The notes beneath the pieces are model-generated. The model was not told the DNA's origin and searched no databases. It saw only the letters and a program-made list of their open reading frames with translations. From NCBI GenBank assembly GCA_034769895.1, contig JAWRYS010001452.1, positions 310,001 to 374,000 on the forward strand: a stretch of DNA of 64,000 nucleotides. Direction: 5' to 3'. This document shows positions 11,401 through 23,145 of the stretch, in pieces. The position numbers and the translations under genes are program-made. Origin of the DNA: Magicicada septendecula. Taxonomy: Eukaryota > Arthropoda > Insecta > Hemiptera > Cicadidae. Each line of letters starts with the position of its first letter. The first letter of the stretch is position 1.

Positions 11401-11454
11401 AATATTAGAATTACCTTGGTTTCCTTCTTTGCAACTTCTTTGTGTTTTTTCTCA

Positions 11455-11502
11455 ATATACACTACGCGTTTCGGGACTTAAAGTCTCATCATCAGGTGGA
11501 TA
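11455..11502 (-). ncRNA. Hammerhead ribozyme motif of a Penelope-like element
   Basis: The minus strand carries the full conserved core: CUGAUGA, a stem II hairpin (GAGAC/GUCCC around UUUAA, one mismatch) and GAAA, then the palindromic ACGCGU, UA as cleavage site and GUG pairing with CAC just before CUGAUGA. Such minimal stem III hammerheads are known in Penelope-like elements. It lies downstream of the matching endonuclease fragment on the same strand. Confidence 0.75.
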
Positions 11503-11649
11503 AACTTTTCATTCATGTAGAGCACGTCACTAGATAAAAAATATATAAAGGTCACGCACATCTCGCTACTCAGTCGATTTCCCCAGTCGCGTTATCTCGC
11601 GATACGCATCGCTACCGACCCCGCAAGCAACTGACAAATCTATTCGGCC

Positions 11650-11916
11650 TGTACTTATTTGTCGTGCTGTTTCAGCATGCGTATAGCAGTATCATACAGT
11701 TTGTTTGACTTGAACGACAGTTTCTCGTTCAGAAGCTGATCATTGTGTGTTGTAGAGGCTCTGTAAATTTCAAACTCCTCCAGTGCGTCCATGAGTTTAC
11801 CCTTTCTGCAGAAATGCAGTGGTTTGAAATTATTTCTAAAATTGGAATAGGTATGCTTGTGATCAATGATATGCATGGCAAAGTTTGATTTGACGTTCCT
11901 GATGTTGCCCCTAGTA
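11650..11916 (-). pseudogene. Penelope-like element, GIY-YIG endonuclease C-terminal part
   Basis: On the minus strand the frame runs GNIRNVKSNFAMHIIDHKH, FKPLHFCRKGKLMDALEEF and EIYRAS..LNEKL and ends near 11655. The pattern NFAxHIIDxxH ... KGxxMxxLEEFEIY ... LNE is that of the C-terminal endonuclease half of Penelope-like polyproteins. The reading frame stays open up to 11916, where the LTR element begins, so the upstream part was lost through that insertion or a later rearrangement; it does not resume after the second LTR. Confidence 0.8.
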
Positions 11917-12596
11917 TGGAATATATTGGAAATTCGTCTGTGCGCAGGTAGTGGATGACGTCACATTATATCGTTGCAGCTTCATTGTACAGCAATCTTC
12001 AAAGTAGTCTTCATATAGCACTCAGCGACAACAGTCGCAGTAGTCATCGTTCAGTCCAACATCCAGTCCAGGCAGTCCTTGGGGCCCGTGGAGTTGAGGA
12101 AGCAGCGAGTGTCGGCAGGGAACAACCACGGTGTAAGAGATATTCTACTACCGTTCCTGACCTTCGTGTGCTGATCGTGGCGACTGAAACGGACACCTAG
12201 AGCGAGGCAGTTCCTGGAGGCGGTGGCTGGAACGTGGAACACGGGCGACGGATCGCTGGAGACCGGGACCGAGATCTTCGACCGGGACGACAACGAAGAC
12301 GAAAAAGCAGGAAAGCAAAATTTAAACTAAAATTGTTCTCAATAAAATAAAGCTTTCAACAAGAAAAAGAACTTGTTGAACTTTAAAATTCTATCACTGT
12401 TTTAAATAAAAGAGAACATTTATTTAAAGGATATTTTGAAAGAAGATTTTGAACTTTTTAAGTTGTAATTGTTTGAGTCACAAGAAAACATTTTAATACG
12501 AATTGCTGTAAAAAAAGAGACAATAAATGTATGTAAATCACTAATGGAGCATTCTTTTCTGCAAGTCTGGTTCGGCTAACAACCTGTTACCTTGCA
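11917..12596 (+). repeat. 5' LTR (680 bp)
   Basis: Begins TGGAATATATTGG, ends ACCTTGCA (TG...CA), and matches 18160-18831 nearly throughout, with a few small indels. It contains AATAAA-type signals near 12345. Confidence 0.9.
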
Positions 12597-12601
12597 GAAA
12601 A

Positions 12602-12623
12602 TGGCGCCTGCAACTTTGGGGCA
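12602..12623 (+). promoter_or_regulatory. Primer-binding site
   Basis: TGGCGCCTGCAACTTTGGGG starts five bases after the 5' LTR. TGG plus a short tRNA-complementary stretch is the standard layout of a retrotransposon primer-binding site. The tRNA was not identified. Confidence 0.7.
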
Positions 12624-12916
12624 TTGAAGGTTAGCCCAGTAAAATAAAAAAAAAAGTATAGACTGCAAAATTAGTGAATGGTACAATTATTGGAGATTAT
12701 ATGTTAGAGTAGGAACTGTATTTATATGTGTGTTAATTTAGGACAAGGAATATCATTATTAGTTAAGTTATATGTGTGTTAATTTAGGACAAGTAATAAC
12801 ATTTTAGTTAATTAGGCTATATGTTAGTGTAGGACAATGGATATCATTATTAATTAATTCACGAACTGCTAGTGCTAAGTAAAAATAATTATCATAAAAC
12901 GGAATAAATAAGAACA

Positions 12917-14060
12917 ATGATAACAAAATTTATTAGTAAAGAAAAAAAGATGGCGGAACAGGCTGAGATTGCGTGTATGTTACAAGAATTAGTGAAAAGT
13001 AATAATGAAATTAAAGCTGAAATGCAAAAACGCGATACCGAAAATAAAGCTGAAAATAAAAAGCGTGACGAACAACTTAAAATTAATTTTAAAATGTCAT
13101 ACAAACAGAAAATACCAAGATTTATAAATCGCTAACAGATCACCTGGAACTATGTAAAACCCAAATTGAGAAAGCAAGTGCAGAAATGTTATCGGACATT
13201 GGTCAATTACATGAACATATGGACACACGATTTACAGAACAACATAACACCATTACAAACTGTCAAGACCGAATAAAAGCTAATACACAACTAATAAACC
13301 AGCAAAAGATAGAGCTAGAACATAAAATAAATGAAAAAATTAATCAGATTAAAAGGGAGGTAGCAGGTCGTGTAAACACCACCATATGTTTCTACAGACA
13401 CAATGAAGATCCTAGTAACCAACCTAAATTTTGGGGTGACAGAAATCTAATTCAGTTTAAACGGGATTGCGAACAGGGTGTGGACTCTGTGGGTGATCAA
13501 TAGAATGACTCGGATAGAATTGAATGGGTGGTACGTAAACTGAGCGGTTCGGCAGCATTATGGTACTCCATAGTCCGGGACAATATTAGAACGTATGACG
13601 AATTAATTAAATGCTTTGAAAATCGGTATTGGAACGAACATGTGCAACCCAAAGTACGAGATAGGCTCGAGTTTGGCAGATTTACTCCCGGAAAACTCGC
13701 ACGTGAGCAGTATGTAATAAAAGAAATCGCTAAAGTTAAACATCTTAGACCGGAACTATAAGAAGCAGAATTAGTCCATAAATTAAGCTATCATTTTTAT
13801 GTAAATATTCGTACAGCCATATTTACACGAGGGATAAATACGCTCGAAGCACTATTAAACACGTTGTCGCAATGGGAGGATGCAAAAGTTCAGCAAAAGT
13901 TCAGTACACATATGACACTCATAAGCCATCATATAAACCGGAGACAGCATTTAATAAAGATAAAACCTCGGGAAATGATAAAAACAAATTTACAGGGAAA
14001 CCTAAGAAAATCCAATCAATTAATAAAGTAAATCAAGTAGAGAATAATAATAAGTACTGA
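12917..14060 (+). pseudogene. gag of the Gypsy-type element, broken
   Basis: The 5' part (about 12950) reads MAEQAEIACMLQELVKSNN and continues as a Lys/Glu-rich coiled-coil-like segment. After a frame change near 13090 it runs to an in-frame TAG at 13501, then a capsid-like segment with GSAALWYSIVRDN and NRYWNEHVQPKVRD to an in-frame TAA at 13759, and a Lys-rich tail in another frame up to 14060. The W/ALWY ... L..F...RYW pattern is typical of retrotransposon gag capsid domains. No intact CCHC knuckle was found. Confidence 0.75.
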
Positions 14061-14078
14061 CCTACAGTATCAGGAGCT

Positions 14079-15017
14079 GTGGATGCTGATAAAAAAAAAC
14101 GTATAAAATGTCACGTGGGAGCGGCGTGCCTAAAAAAGCAGCCAAAAGCACCGATCCATAAACGTCACTTTAGCACTAGCACGGATTTGGATAAAGACAA
14201 TAAGATCACTATAAGTCGTAACACTAACTGTAGTAGTAAAGTAGTTGATTGTGAGGATGCTCGTTTCAAAATTAGTGGTATTTATCCATGTGATTTGCAG
14301 GAAGCATTGTTAGAAAGTGACAAGGATCACTCTAAAAAAATTGAACGTAACGCTGCATGTCCTACACTTAATGCATACATAAACAACGTCAAAACACATA
14401 TTTCAATTGACACAGGAGCAGAAATATCTGCGATTAGTGAAAATTGTATTAAAAGAAATAATAAATATTTTAAAAACACTGCAATATTACCCACGAATAA
14501 GTTACAGATTCAGACAGCGGATAAAAATAAAATGGTTGCCACTGGGCAAATATATGTCACATTAAAATATGATAATTTGGAAGTGAATATCCCGGTTACA
14601 ATAATAAAGAAACTAATTTGTAATGTAGTACTTGGAGTCGATATTCTAACGAAATGTCAAGCACAGATTGAGTTGGCTAACGACATCATGCAGTGGGCTA
14701 TAAACGGACGTACGTATAAGCTGTTCCTTAATGATAACAAAGTAAACAAAATCGAACGACCTACTTATAACCCGATTGAGATACAGCGGCCCAGCATATC
14801 GATTAAAACTGACCATACAAAGGACATTAATAATCGTTTAAATCCGCAGCAAACTAATGAATTTGTTGAAGAGCATGAGTCTGATCCTAGTAATGTAAAA
14901 ATATTAGCTATGCGGTACGAGATAACGCCAGAGTTACGTCAGCGCTTAGCTAATGTCCATTTAGAACAAGACACCGACCCTAAAAATCAGAAAAGTAAAA
15001 ACAAGCATACTCCGTAA
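14079..15017 (+). pseudogene. Aspartic protease region fused to pre-integrase segment
   Basis: In this 312-codon frame, which has no ATG at its 5' end, the retropepsin active site is SIDTGAEISAIS with D at about residue 111, and the flap-distal GVDIL motif lies near residue 186. Protease normally cuts gag-pol. After about residue 210 the frame passes, through a short Pro/Asn-rich linker, to ITPELRQRLANVHLEQDTDP, which resembles the segment just before integrase in Gypsy pol. The whole RT-RNase H block is therefore missing, probably removed near 14,760-14,900. Confidence 0.8.
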
Positions 15018-15060
15018 AGAAAAGCCACGGTACTACTGTAACAATAATATTTTATATACG

Positions 15061-16147
15061 TTGATAGAGGAAAAATGGAAAATAGTTCTTCCTATTAGCA
15101 TGTTAGAGCAATTAACATGGGCATGCCATGAAAGCTTAGCACATGCTGGTCCATATCGGTGTTACTTAGCACTCAAGGAGGACTTTGTGTGTAACAATAT
15201 GGTGCGGAGGATTCGAAATGTTTTGAAGACATGCCATGAATGTCAAACTGCAAAATCTCCAAATATGCACACATAAGTTATATTGAGCAGCAGGGAATTG
15301 TCACTCAAGGGAAAGGTGAGTTATTATGTGTTGACTTCTTAGGTCCACTTCCGCGAGGTCTTCGCAGATTGAGGCACCTGATTGTATGCATCGACGCCTT
15401 CACCAAGAATGTCAGACTCTACCCTGTAACCCGACCAACAACCAGAGCGATGATAACAGCGGTTCTCAAGAAGTATGTCCCAGAGAATGGAACCGTTAAG
15501 AGGATACTTAGTGACCAAGGAAATCAGTTCCAGAATGTGCTGTGGTCTACTACCCTCGAAACAAATGGTATCCAACCTATCCTTACGGCTATTCGACGAC
15601 CGCAGGGTAACCTTGCCGAAAGAGTAAACAAGGAGCTGGGACGACTGTTTCGGACCTACTGTCATAACTCACAGAACATGTGGCCATATTACATACGGTT
15701 CTTCGAGCAGTCACTTAATGAGAACTATAACACCACTATGGGCTTTACACCTAAAGCAGTCAGGTAAGCAATCTACCAGATTTTGGGAGAGACATAAAAA
15801 AACTAGAGACACAGAACCTACCGCTACCGTTGCACATAAAACAGAACATCGCCAAAACCCGGATAGAGCAAACGGCTGATCAACGGGCACGGGTGTTCAA
15901 TGACACTCATAAAACTCTGAAGTTTCAGGAAGGAGAAATGGTCCTTCTTAAGGCAAATCCTGTAGGCCGATCTGAAGACAACACGTCAGCTAAGTTCTTT
16001 AGATTGTTTAACGGTCCATACAAATTGAGAGAACGGGTTGGCAGGAATACTTTCATCGTGGTGGATGAAGATCAAAACAACGTTATTGGAAAATATCATG
16101 GCGCATCATTGAGGAAATATTACCCTCGTGAACTACCGAACCCTTAA
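15061..16147 (+). pseudogene. Integrase of the Gypsy-type element, frameshifted
   Basis: The N-terminal zinc-binding HHCC domain is seen as WACHESLAHAGPYRCY ... TCHECQTAK (15115-15255). A frameshift near 15265 leads to the catalytic core with the DDE residues in CVDFLGPLP, ILSDQGNQF and RPQGNLAERVNKELG (15325-15640). A second break after 15767 precedes a C-terminal domain (15830-16147) with FNGPYKLRERVG, a GPY/F-type motif. Integrase would insert the cDNA. It directly follows the protease remnant with only a 44-bp gap. Confidence 0.85.
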
Positions 16148-16172
16148 AGAAAGACCCTGAGTATACTAATGA

Positions 16173-16205
<33 letters not shown>

Positions 16206-18159
16206 CAGAATGCACATGCAATAGTTATGCCTTTCAGATACGCAACTCAGTTATGGAAAACCACAATGTATGATTGGCTGGACATTTTATTGGGTGTGTG
16301 ATATTATGAAACCACTGTACGTATGTGCCTCATTGCATAGTAATAATATAATATGTGAAATGAAGGATTAATTATGTTTTAGTTTATTGAAATTTATTTT
16401 ATTGGTTGTTATGTTTTGGGTTTTAGTATTTGTTTAGGATGTTGAATTTGGAGAATGTTTTAAGTTTAAAAGAAAAGAAAAGAAAATTGATTTTCGAGGA
16501 AAATAAATTTTTTTGAAGTGAAAACTTCTATAGGCACGTTGGGCGATTTTTGGATGGGTAAAATCTTATGAGTTCGCGTCACCGACATGCTAATGCTAAC
16601 ATGATATCTGTAGCTATAAGTATGACGTGTGCGCGTGGCCAGCAGTGAAAGTATAGATTATACTTGTGTGTAATACTATTATACTACAATTATATTATAC
16701 AATTGTAATACTATTTATACTATTTAACACGCTTTTATCGTTTACGTACTTTATTTTGGAGTTTCTTACGCTGCCGAATTTGCTATCGCGTGTTCGATCC
16801 CTAGCGCGATTTCGGCTTTCCGTATTAACAATTAATGCAATACTTATGATCTATTTTACATTATTTTTATTCTTATTAATTACTTATACTATATTATATG
16901 ATATTTACTTAATTGTTATTTGTCCGTCTGGCTGTTAACTTAGGGTTTTTCGTCATGTCTAATGTCGAAGTATGTATTTTTAATAGTTTTTGAAGTGAAA
17001 ACTTCTATAGGCACGTTGGGCGATTTTTGGATGGGTAAAATCTTATGAGTTCGCGTCACCGACATGCTAATGTTAACAGTATATCTGTAGCTATAAGTAT
17101 GACGTGTTGCGCGTGGCCAGCAGTGAAAGTATAGATTATACTTGTGTGTAATACTATTATTTATACTATTTAACACACTTTTATCGTTTACGTACTTTAT
17201 TTTGGAGTTTCTTACACTGCCGAATTTGCTATCGCGTGTTCGATCCCTAGCGCGATTTTGGCTTTCCGTATTAACAAGTAACGCAATACTTATGATCTAT
17301 TTTACAAGATATTTACATAAATTCCAATCAAACATATTTGTTTCTTACTTCAGTTACCATAAGCCTATTGTATACTTTTTAGAATATAATGAAATGATTG
17401 ATAGTACGAATAACTTAAGTATTGTTGAAATGAATGATAATAATGATGCAAACAATGAAAATAATGTTGAAAATTAAGTTCATTGAAATTCATGTAAATA
17501 CAAATACTATGTATAAATAATATAAATGTATTAATCATTATGTAAATTAAGTTGTATTTATATTTTGTACTGGGCTTGCGCAGTCCATCATATGTTTTGA
17601 TTAATAAGTAAACCATATAAAAATGTATATAATTGTTGCTCGGAGTGTCGATAGATGTGAAAACCAGGCTGATGTTAAAGATTTTAATTTACAAAAAATT
17701 GTAATTTTTGATGCTACAATTAATTTGAATATCCAAAAAAAACACTGTTATTTCATAGTTTTAAGTTTTCACTTCTGTCGGCAGTCCTCAATGACTGCCT
17801 ATTTTTAAATTTTGTTTATTAACCTGGAGGCTTATGCAATGTGACAGGCAGTCACACTCTATGTGAATATGTAGTACATAATTATGACCAGCTGTAACGA
17901 GTGTCCAGGACAATTGGGGTATGTTTGAAAGTAAGAATATTGCTAGAAATTAAGAATAATTGTATAAATTAGTAATAAGACGTTATAAAGACTATGAAGC
18001 TATAGTTTTATATTTGAGCGAAGTGTTTTGTTGTGCGCGTATCTAAAAGAAGGTTAAAGTAATTTATTCATATATAGTGAAACGTGTTCTAGAAAAATCG
18101 AGAAGACGGATGTACAATTTGCTGCACGTGGCTTGTCCAGAATGTTCTCTAATATAGCA
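16148..18159 (+). other. 3' non-coding part of the LTR element
   Basis: No envelope or other gene was recognised. It holds an (AAT)n run at 16169-16204 and a ~330-bp direct duplication (listed separately). There is no obvious polypurine tract immediately before the 3' LTR. Confidence 0.6.
16513..17315 (+). repeat. Direct duplication inside the LTR element (units 16513-16855 and 16988-17315)
   Basis: Both units start TTTGAAGTGAAAACTTC and share GGCACGTTGGGCGATTTTTG, GAGTTCGCGTCACCGACATG, the GCGTGGCCAGCAGTGAAAG box and GTTCGATCCCTAGCGCGATT. They are about 475 bp apart, with a shorter internal stretch in the second. Confidence 0.9.
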
Positions 18160-18831
18160 TGGAATATATTGGAAATGCGTCTGTGCGCAGGTAGTGGATG
18201 ACGTCACATTATATCGTTGCAGCTTCATTGTACAGCAGTCTTCAAAGTAGTCTTCACTCAGCGAGAGCAGTCGCAGTAGTCATCGTTCAGTCCAACATCC
18301 ATTCCAGGCAGTCCTTGGGGCCCGTGGAGTTGAGGAAGCAGCGAGTGTCGGCAGGGAACAACCACGGTGTAAGAGATATTCTACCACCGTTCCTGACCTT
18401 CGTGTGCTGATCGTGACGACTGAAACGGACACCTAGAGCGAGGCAGTTCCTGGAGGCGGTGGCTGGAACGTGGAACACGGGCGACGGATCGCTGGAGACC
18501 GGGACCGAGATCTTCGACCGGGACGACAACGAAGGCGACAAAGCAGGAAAGCAAAATTTAAATAAAATTGTTTTCAATAAAATAAAGTTTTCAAAAATAA
18601 AAAGAACTTGTTGAAATTTAAAATTCTATCACTGTTTTAAATAAAAGAGAACATTTATTTAAAGGATATTTTGAAAGAATATTTTGAACTTTTTAAGTGG
18701 TAATTGTTTGAGTCACAAGAAAATATTTTAATATGAATTACTGTAAAAAAAAGAGACAATAAATTATGTAAATCACTAATGGAGTATTCTTTTCTGCAAG
18801 TCTGGTTCGGCTAACAACCTGTTACCTTGCA
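18160..18831 (+). repeat. 3' LTR (672 bp)
   Basis: Partner of 11917-12596. Begins TGGAATATATTGG and ends ACCTTGCA. Differences from the 5' LTR are scattered, which points to an old insertion. Confidence 0.9.
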
Positions 18832-18836
18832 ATATA

Positions 18837-18837
<1 letters not shown>

Positions 18838-18890
<53 letters not shown>
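18838..18890. repeat. (ATT)n microsatellite abutting the 3' LTR
   Basis: About 17 ATT/TTA units follow the LTR end almost directly. Confidence 0.9.
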
Positions 18891-18891
<1 letters not shown>

Positions 18892-20411
18892 AAGACTAGA
18901 CTAATATTATTCGAACATATCACATCCCACACACATAACATCGATCCTTCAAAAGTCGACGCCATCGCCAAGAGCAAGATGGACAGTGCTCCCAGTGGCA
19001 GCCTCTGACGAGACTTATAATAAGCAAAAATGGTTCAGGCTATAACTTAAAACTTTTACATTTTACCAATAAAAATCTTTGTTTTCCGAGTCGGTAGTGA
19101 TATAATTATATTTAAATATTATGCATTAAATATAACTTATAAAAAATTGTGTATTTAAAATTATTATCAGTCATGTGCGAATATAAATAAATAATGTTAT
19201 AGAAATATGAATAAGAAATGGACTGCACAAAATGAGTACAATTTAGCCAAGCCCATGATATTCTTGTTAGTTTTTTTGCTGCAAGTGTTTGAATTCTGAG
19301 TTGATGAAGACTTTTAAATATTCAACTTGTAGCAGTGAACTCCCCAATAAAGTGATACTACTCATAAGATCTCAACAAACAAAATTAATCAGAACAGATT
19401 TAAAAAATTCATTTAATATTTAGCTTTTTACATACAGTTTTTGGTAACTATTTAGTTTGATTCTTCCTTACATGTTACCGTATATGTTATTCTAAGACAA
19501 CTAGATTAAAAGAATAAACCATACGTATGTTTACTTTTTTGTTGTTAAAAAATCAATTAGTGTCAAAACTAAGTTCATAAATTAATACAGTATTAAAAAT
19601 ACTGTTTGTGAATGTAAGGGTGTTGTTAGCTATGTTTTAATTTTTATTTGTGTGTAACATCAAATGACATTTGACTGGATATTAAAAAAAATTTTGATGA
19701 CAGTATTAAAATTCAGTAAACTGTCTGTTCAAAGTGAGTGACAAAATGGTCTTCAAACAATTTATTCTGATCAACGATTATTTCTGTTGATTAATTGTCA
19801 TAAATAAATTTAACATTGTGATGAAAATCATTGTTCATAATTAACTACAGTCACTTCATAATATAGATTAAAATAATACACCATGTTTGTTTACTTCTTA
19901 CTGTTAAAACAGTACTTTCCCAATATCCATACCTACCTACACTACATTTTCGATGTTTTAATATACAACAGTATCGATATACTGCAATGTGAAGAAAAAG
20001 AAGAAGCTACCAATTGTAAATTATTCTACTTCTTATAAGTGAAAATACGTAATGTTTTTATTTGCAAGGTGAGGTAATAATGTTTTTGGGGGTTTACAGT
20101 TTACTGTCTAAAGAAATAAAACCCATGGTTAGGAAAGATATAACGTTTAATGTGTATATAGGCCTACAATGCTTATAACAGAGTAACATTTAAAATATAA
20201 AACAACGTTTTTTAACAAAACAACAACAGAAAATGGAAAGTGCAAAATACAATTATTTCTGAATAGTAATATTCAAACAAAATAAAAAACAACGTATTAA
20301 CAAATGAAAACAAGATTTGTTATTTGTTAGGAGGACAATATTCTTTTTTCATTCAGTAAAATTTCGAAAACTTCACTGGAAGCAAATTTTGCACGAAACA
20401 TAAAAAAGGGA
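18891..20411. other. AT-rich stretch without a gene
   Basis: No convincing coding sequence. A segment at about 19610-19880 shares block order with 21098-21345 (GTTGTTAG..ATGTTTT, TTTGTGTGTA, ATT..TAAACTGTC, GACA.AA..G.), which suggests two diverged copies of one repeat. Confidence 0.4.
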
Positions 20412-20682
20412 TGTCCGAGATCTTCGACCTGGACGACAACGAAGGCGACAAAGCAGGAAAGCAAAATGTAAACTAAAATTGTTTTCAATAAAATAAAGAT
20501 TTCAAAAATGAAAAGAACTTGTTGAAATTTAAAATTCTATCACTGTTTTAAATAAAAGAGAACATTTATTTAAAGGACATTTTGAAAGAAGATTTTGAAC
20601 TTTTTAAGCTGTAATTGTTTGAGTCACAAGAAAATATTTTAATATGAATTACTGTAAAAAAAAAGAGACAATAAATTATGTA
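20412..20682 (+). repeat. Solo LTR fragment
   Basis: Matches the 3' half of the LTRs above (corresponding to about 12262-12533), from CGAGATCTTCGACCTGGACG to GAGACAATAAATTATGTAA. Neither LTR terminus is present. Confidence 0.88.
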
Positions 20683-21950
20683 ATAATTTATTACATATTA
20701 CAATTTATTACACCCTGCCTTACTTCGAGTTGGTTTTTTATGTGGTTTTCACAAAAAGCGAGTATTACTTGAAAGGCACATTGTTTTCCATATGTACTTT
20801 AGTTTGCATGTTACCCTAACCCTAATCTAATGTCAACTTTGGGCGACACAGGCGCACATCAGAGCTATATTACTTTTAGAAACATTTATCGTAAAAAATA
20901 GAACAATGAAAAACTATTTGCAATCGCCGCTAAGCTATTTTATAATATGTAAAAATTAATTTTCACAATTTCCATTATCTACAAAAAATTGTATCCGCTA
21001 TCCACTACATGCCGATGCCAATAATCCCATAATCAAAATATGAGTGTCGGTACAGTTATTGGGAAAGTACCTTTAAAACTAATTGTTCCAAGAACGTTGT
21101 TAGATATGTTTTTGAATATCTCATTTGTGTGTAGTGTCTGATTTCTGACTGAATACTAATAATTATTCATTTGCGTTATAGGAATAACGCAATATAATAT
21201 AATATAATATTAACATTCATTAAACTGTCCATTGAAGTGGACGACAGAACGGCCCTGAAACAACTTTTTTTTTCAATACTGCTAACAATTTGTCATAAAC
21301 TGCTTTTAATATTTTGATGAAAACTTGTTCATAAGCAGAACGTTATTGTTTAATGTATAATTTGATATATAAAAATTAGAAAAAGAATGAGGAAAGCAGT
21401 TTGTTTTTAATTTTTGTTTCTGTATTTTGATGACAATCATAATATAATTTCAACAAGAATGCAACAGACTGGATAACTTTATTGCATTTATTTACCGTTT
21501 TAATAATGTGTGTGTGTGTGTGTGTGTGTGTGTTGTGGAGCGCGCGCGCAGCAAGAATATAACAAATTAGAGAATTTTCTGAGTTTATTTGCCTTTTTTG
21601 TAATGTGTGTGTGTTCGCGCGCGTGTGTGTAAGCATGCGTTTGTGTTTAAATCGTATTTAAGAATAACGACACCAGTAATAATTGTAGCCGCTTCACAAA
21701 ATCGAGCGCGGAAAACAACCATCGTTTGGGAAACAACGGCATAGAGACGCAACAGTGATTCGTGAAATCTCAAATAGGTAGCGCAACTTTGGGCTACGAA
21801 AGCAAGTTAAATACACAATGAATTGACACTTACCACTATGGAACACGCAATACCTATTTATTGAATATATTTGCGGCTTTCGCGCTTTATTAGAGCTAAT
21901 GCTATCTGACAAACATAAAATCGATGCGATATACCATGACTGGCTCTTCG
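20683..21950. other. AT-rich stretch with TG microsatellites, no gene
   Basis: (TG)n runs lie at 21508-21532 and 21603-21630. The minus-strand ORFs across them encode only Thr-His repeats. Nothing else was recognised. Confidence 0.5.
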
Positions 21951-21954
21951 CCCA

Positions 21955-22870
21955 TGGATAAGCCGGTCACGCACTAACCATCGCCGCTGTCCAGCATGCC
22001 CGACGTCGGTAATGGATGTGCGCACCATACTGTCGTGCAACTCGTCCAGCGTGCCAGACGTTCTCGTTGATAGGATACGTCCCACAGACATCTATTTAAT
22101 TTATATTTTTCGATAAATTTTGATGCTATTTAACGGCCCATTATGAATTGTAATTAAAACAAATTAACAATAACAATTTAAAAATAATAACAGTTAATGA
22201 TATTTGAATGTATTATGTAAACGAAGAATAAACTAGGCCTGAACTAAATATCAAACCGAAATTTTATCTGAATCATTAGGCTACTTATTAAATATAAACT
22301 AAAGTGATGTATTTATAATATACACACTTATTGTTTACTAATGGTACCTATAATCTCAATTTTCTATTGTAGTGTATTTATTGTTCATAGCCTAAAGTTA
22401 CCATACATACTATTTGCAATAAAATTTGTATTACTCACATTCTTAAAAACGATCGATTTCGGTCACAGACCATCGTCAGGTCATATACAGCACACTTGCG
22501 GTCACAATATCGTAAAACAGCCAATTTATTTGTAAAGGTCACTATAGTAAAGGTCACAATTTATTAAACGAATGTGCTCTAAAAAACATGTACTGTACTT
22601 GCTCGAAAATGACGATTTGATAGACAGCAAGCGTACGCATGATCAAACATGCACATGCACGATTCCTTGACATCCCTCAACACTACACACGATCCATTCG
22701 CACGTCGTGCGGCTTGAGCTGATGGTCTTGCGGACTCATTTTTCGTCGTGCACGTCCTTCAAAAAATATACGACTTGTGGATGGATGTCAAAGCTACGCA
22801 CTGTTGTTTTTGACTTGCTGTCCGTCATGACGTCCAGCGGGGATGGTTAGTGCACAGCCGGCTATACACG
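21955..22870. repeat. Imperfect inverted repeat pair (about 21955-22000 and 22830-22870)
   Basis: The reverse complement of the left part reads GGACAGCGGCGATGGTTAGTG then ACCGGCT. The right part reads GTCCAGCGGGGATGGTTAGTG then AGCCGGCT. They could be termini of a ~0.9-kb non-autonomous DNA element, or chance GC-rich similarity. No transposase lies between them. Confidence 0.35.
22447..22490 (-). ncRNA. Hammerhead-like motif, degenerate stem I
   Basis: The minus strand shows CUGACGA, stem II GGUC/GACC around UGU, GAAA, then the palindromic AUCGAU and a C at the cleavage position. Stem I pairing is weak (about two base pairs). The layout matches the Penelope-type motif at 41763. Confidence 0.45.
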
Positions 22871-23145
22871 CACTTGGTGGGGATTAAAATATAGCCACCT
22901 TTACTAAACATTTACTCTTTGCAGAATTCATTAATGTGTAGGAGAACATTTTTTAGATCGAAGTATCGAAGGCTGTGTTCCCATGAATTTGAAATAGAGG
23001 TGGGCTAAACTGTTATTTTAAAATAATAAGTATGAAAATACCGTTCCAAAAAATAACAGGTACAAATACCTGTTATTATATACTAATTATACATAACCTA
23101 TATTATTCCTTTGTAAGTAACTCGTTGAGTTTCCTGCAGGTTTTC

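Larger units (their letters stand above)
11917..18831 (+). mobile_element. Ty3/Gypsy-type LTR retrotransposon lacking RT-RNase H
   Basis: Two near-identical LTRs flank remnants of gag, aspartic protease and integrase in the Gypsy order. Nothing resembling a reverse transcriptase or RNase H is present between protease and integrase. All ORFs contain stops or frameshifts, so the copy is inactive and deleted for its core enzyme. The five bases on either side (TAGTA before, ATATA after) do not match, so no clean target duplication is seen. Confidence 0.88.

Noticed and set aside
16634..16800. tRNA-like A box (TGGCCAGCAGTG) and B box (GTTCGATCC)
   Set aside because: The boxes are about 150 bp apart, too far for a tRNA, and the B box lacks a base; no cloverleaf forms.
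21858..22091. 77-codon minus-strand ORF with Arg/Ser/His-rich composition
   Set aside because: No similarity recognised and it overlaps the putative inverted-repeat end; more likely non-coding.
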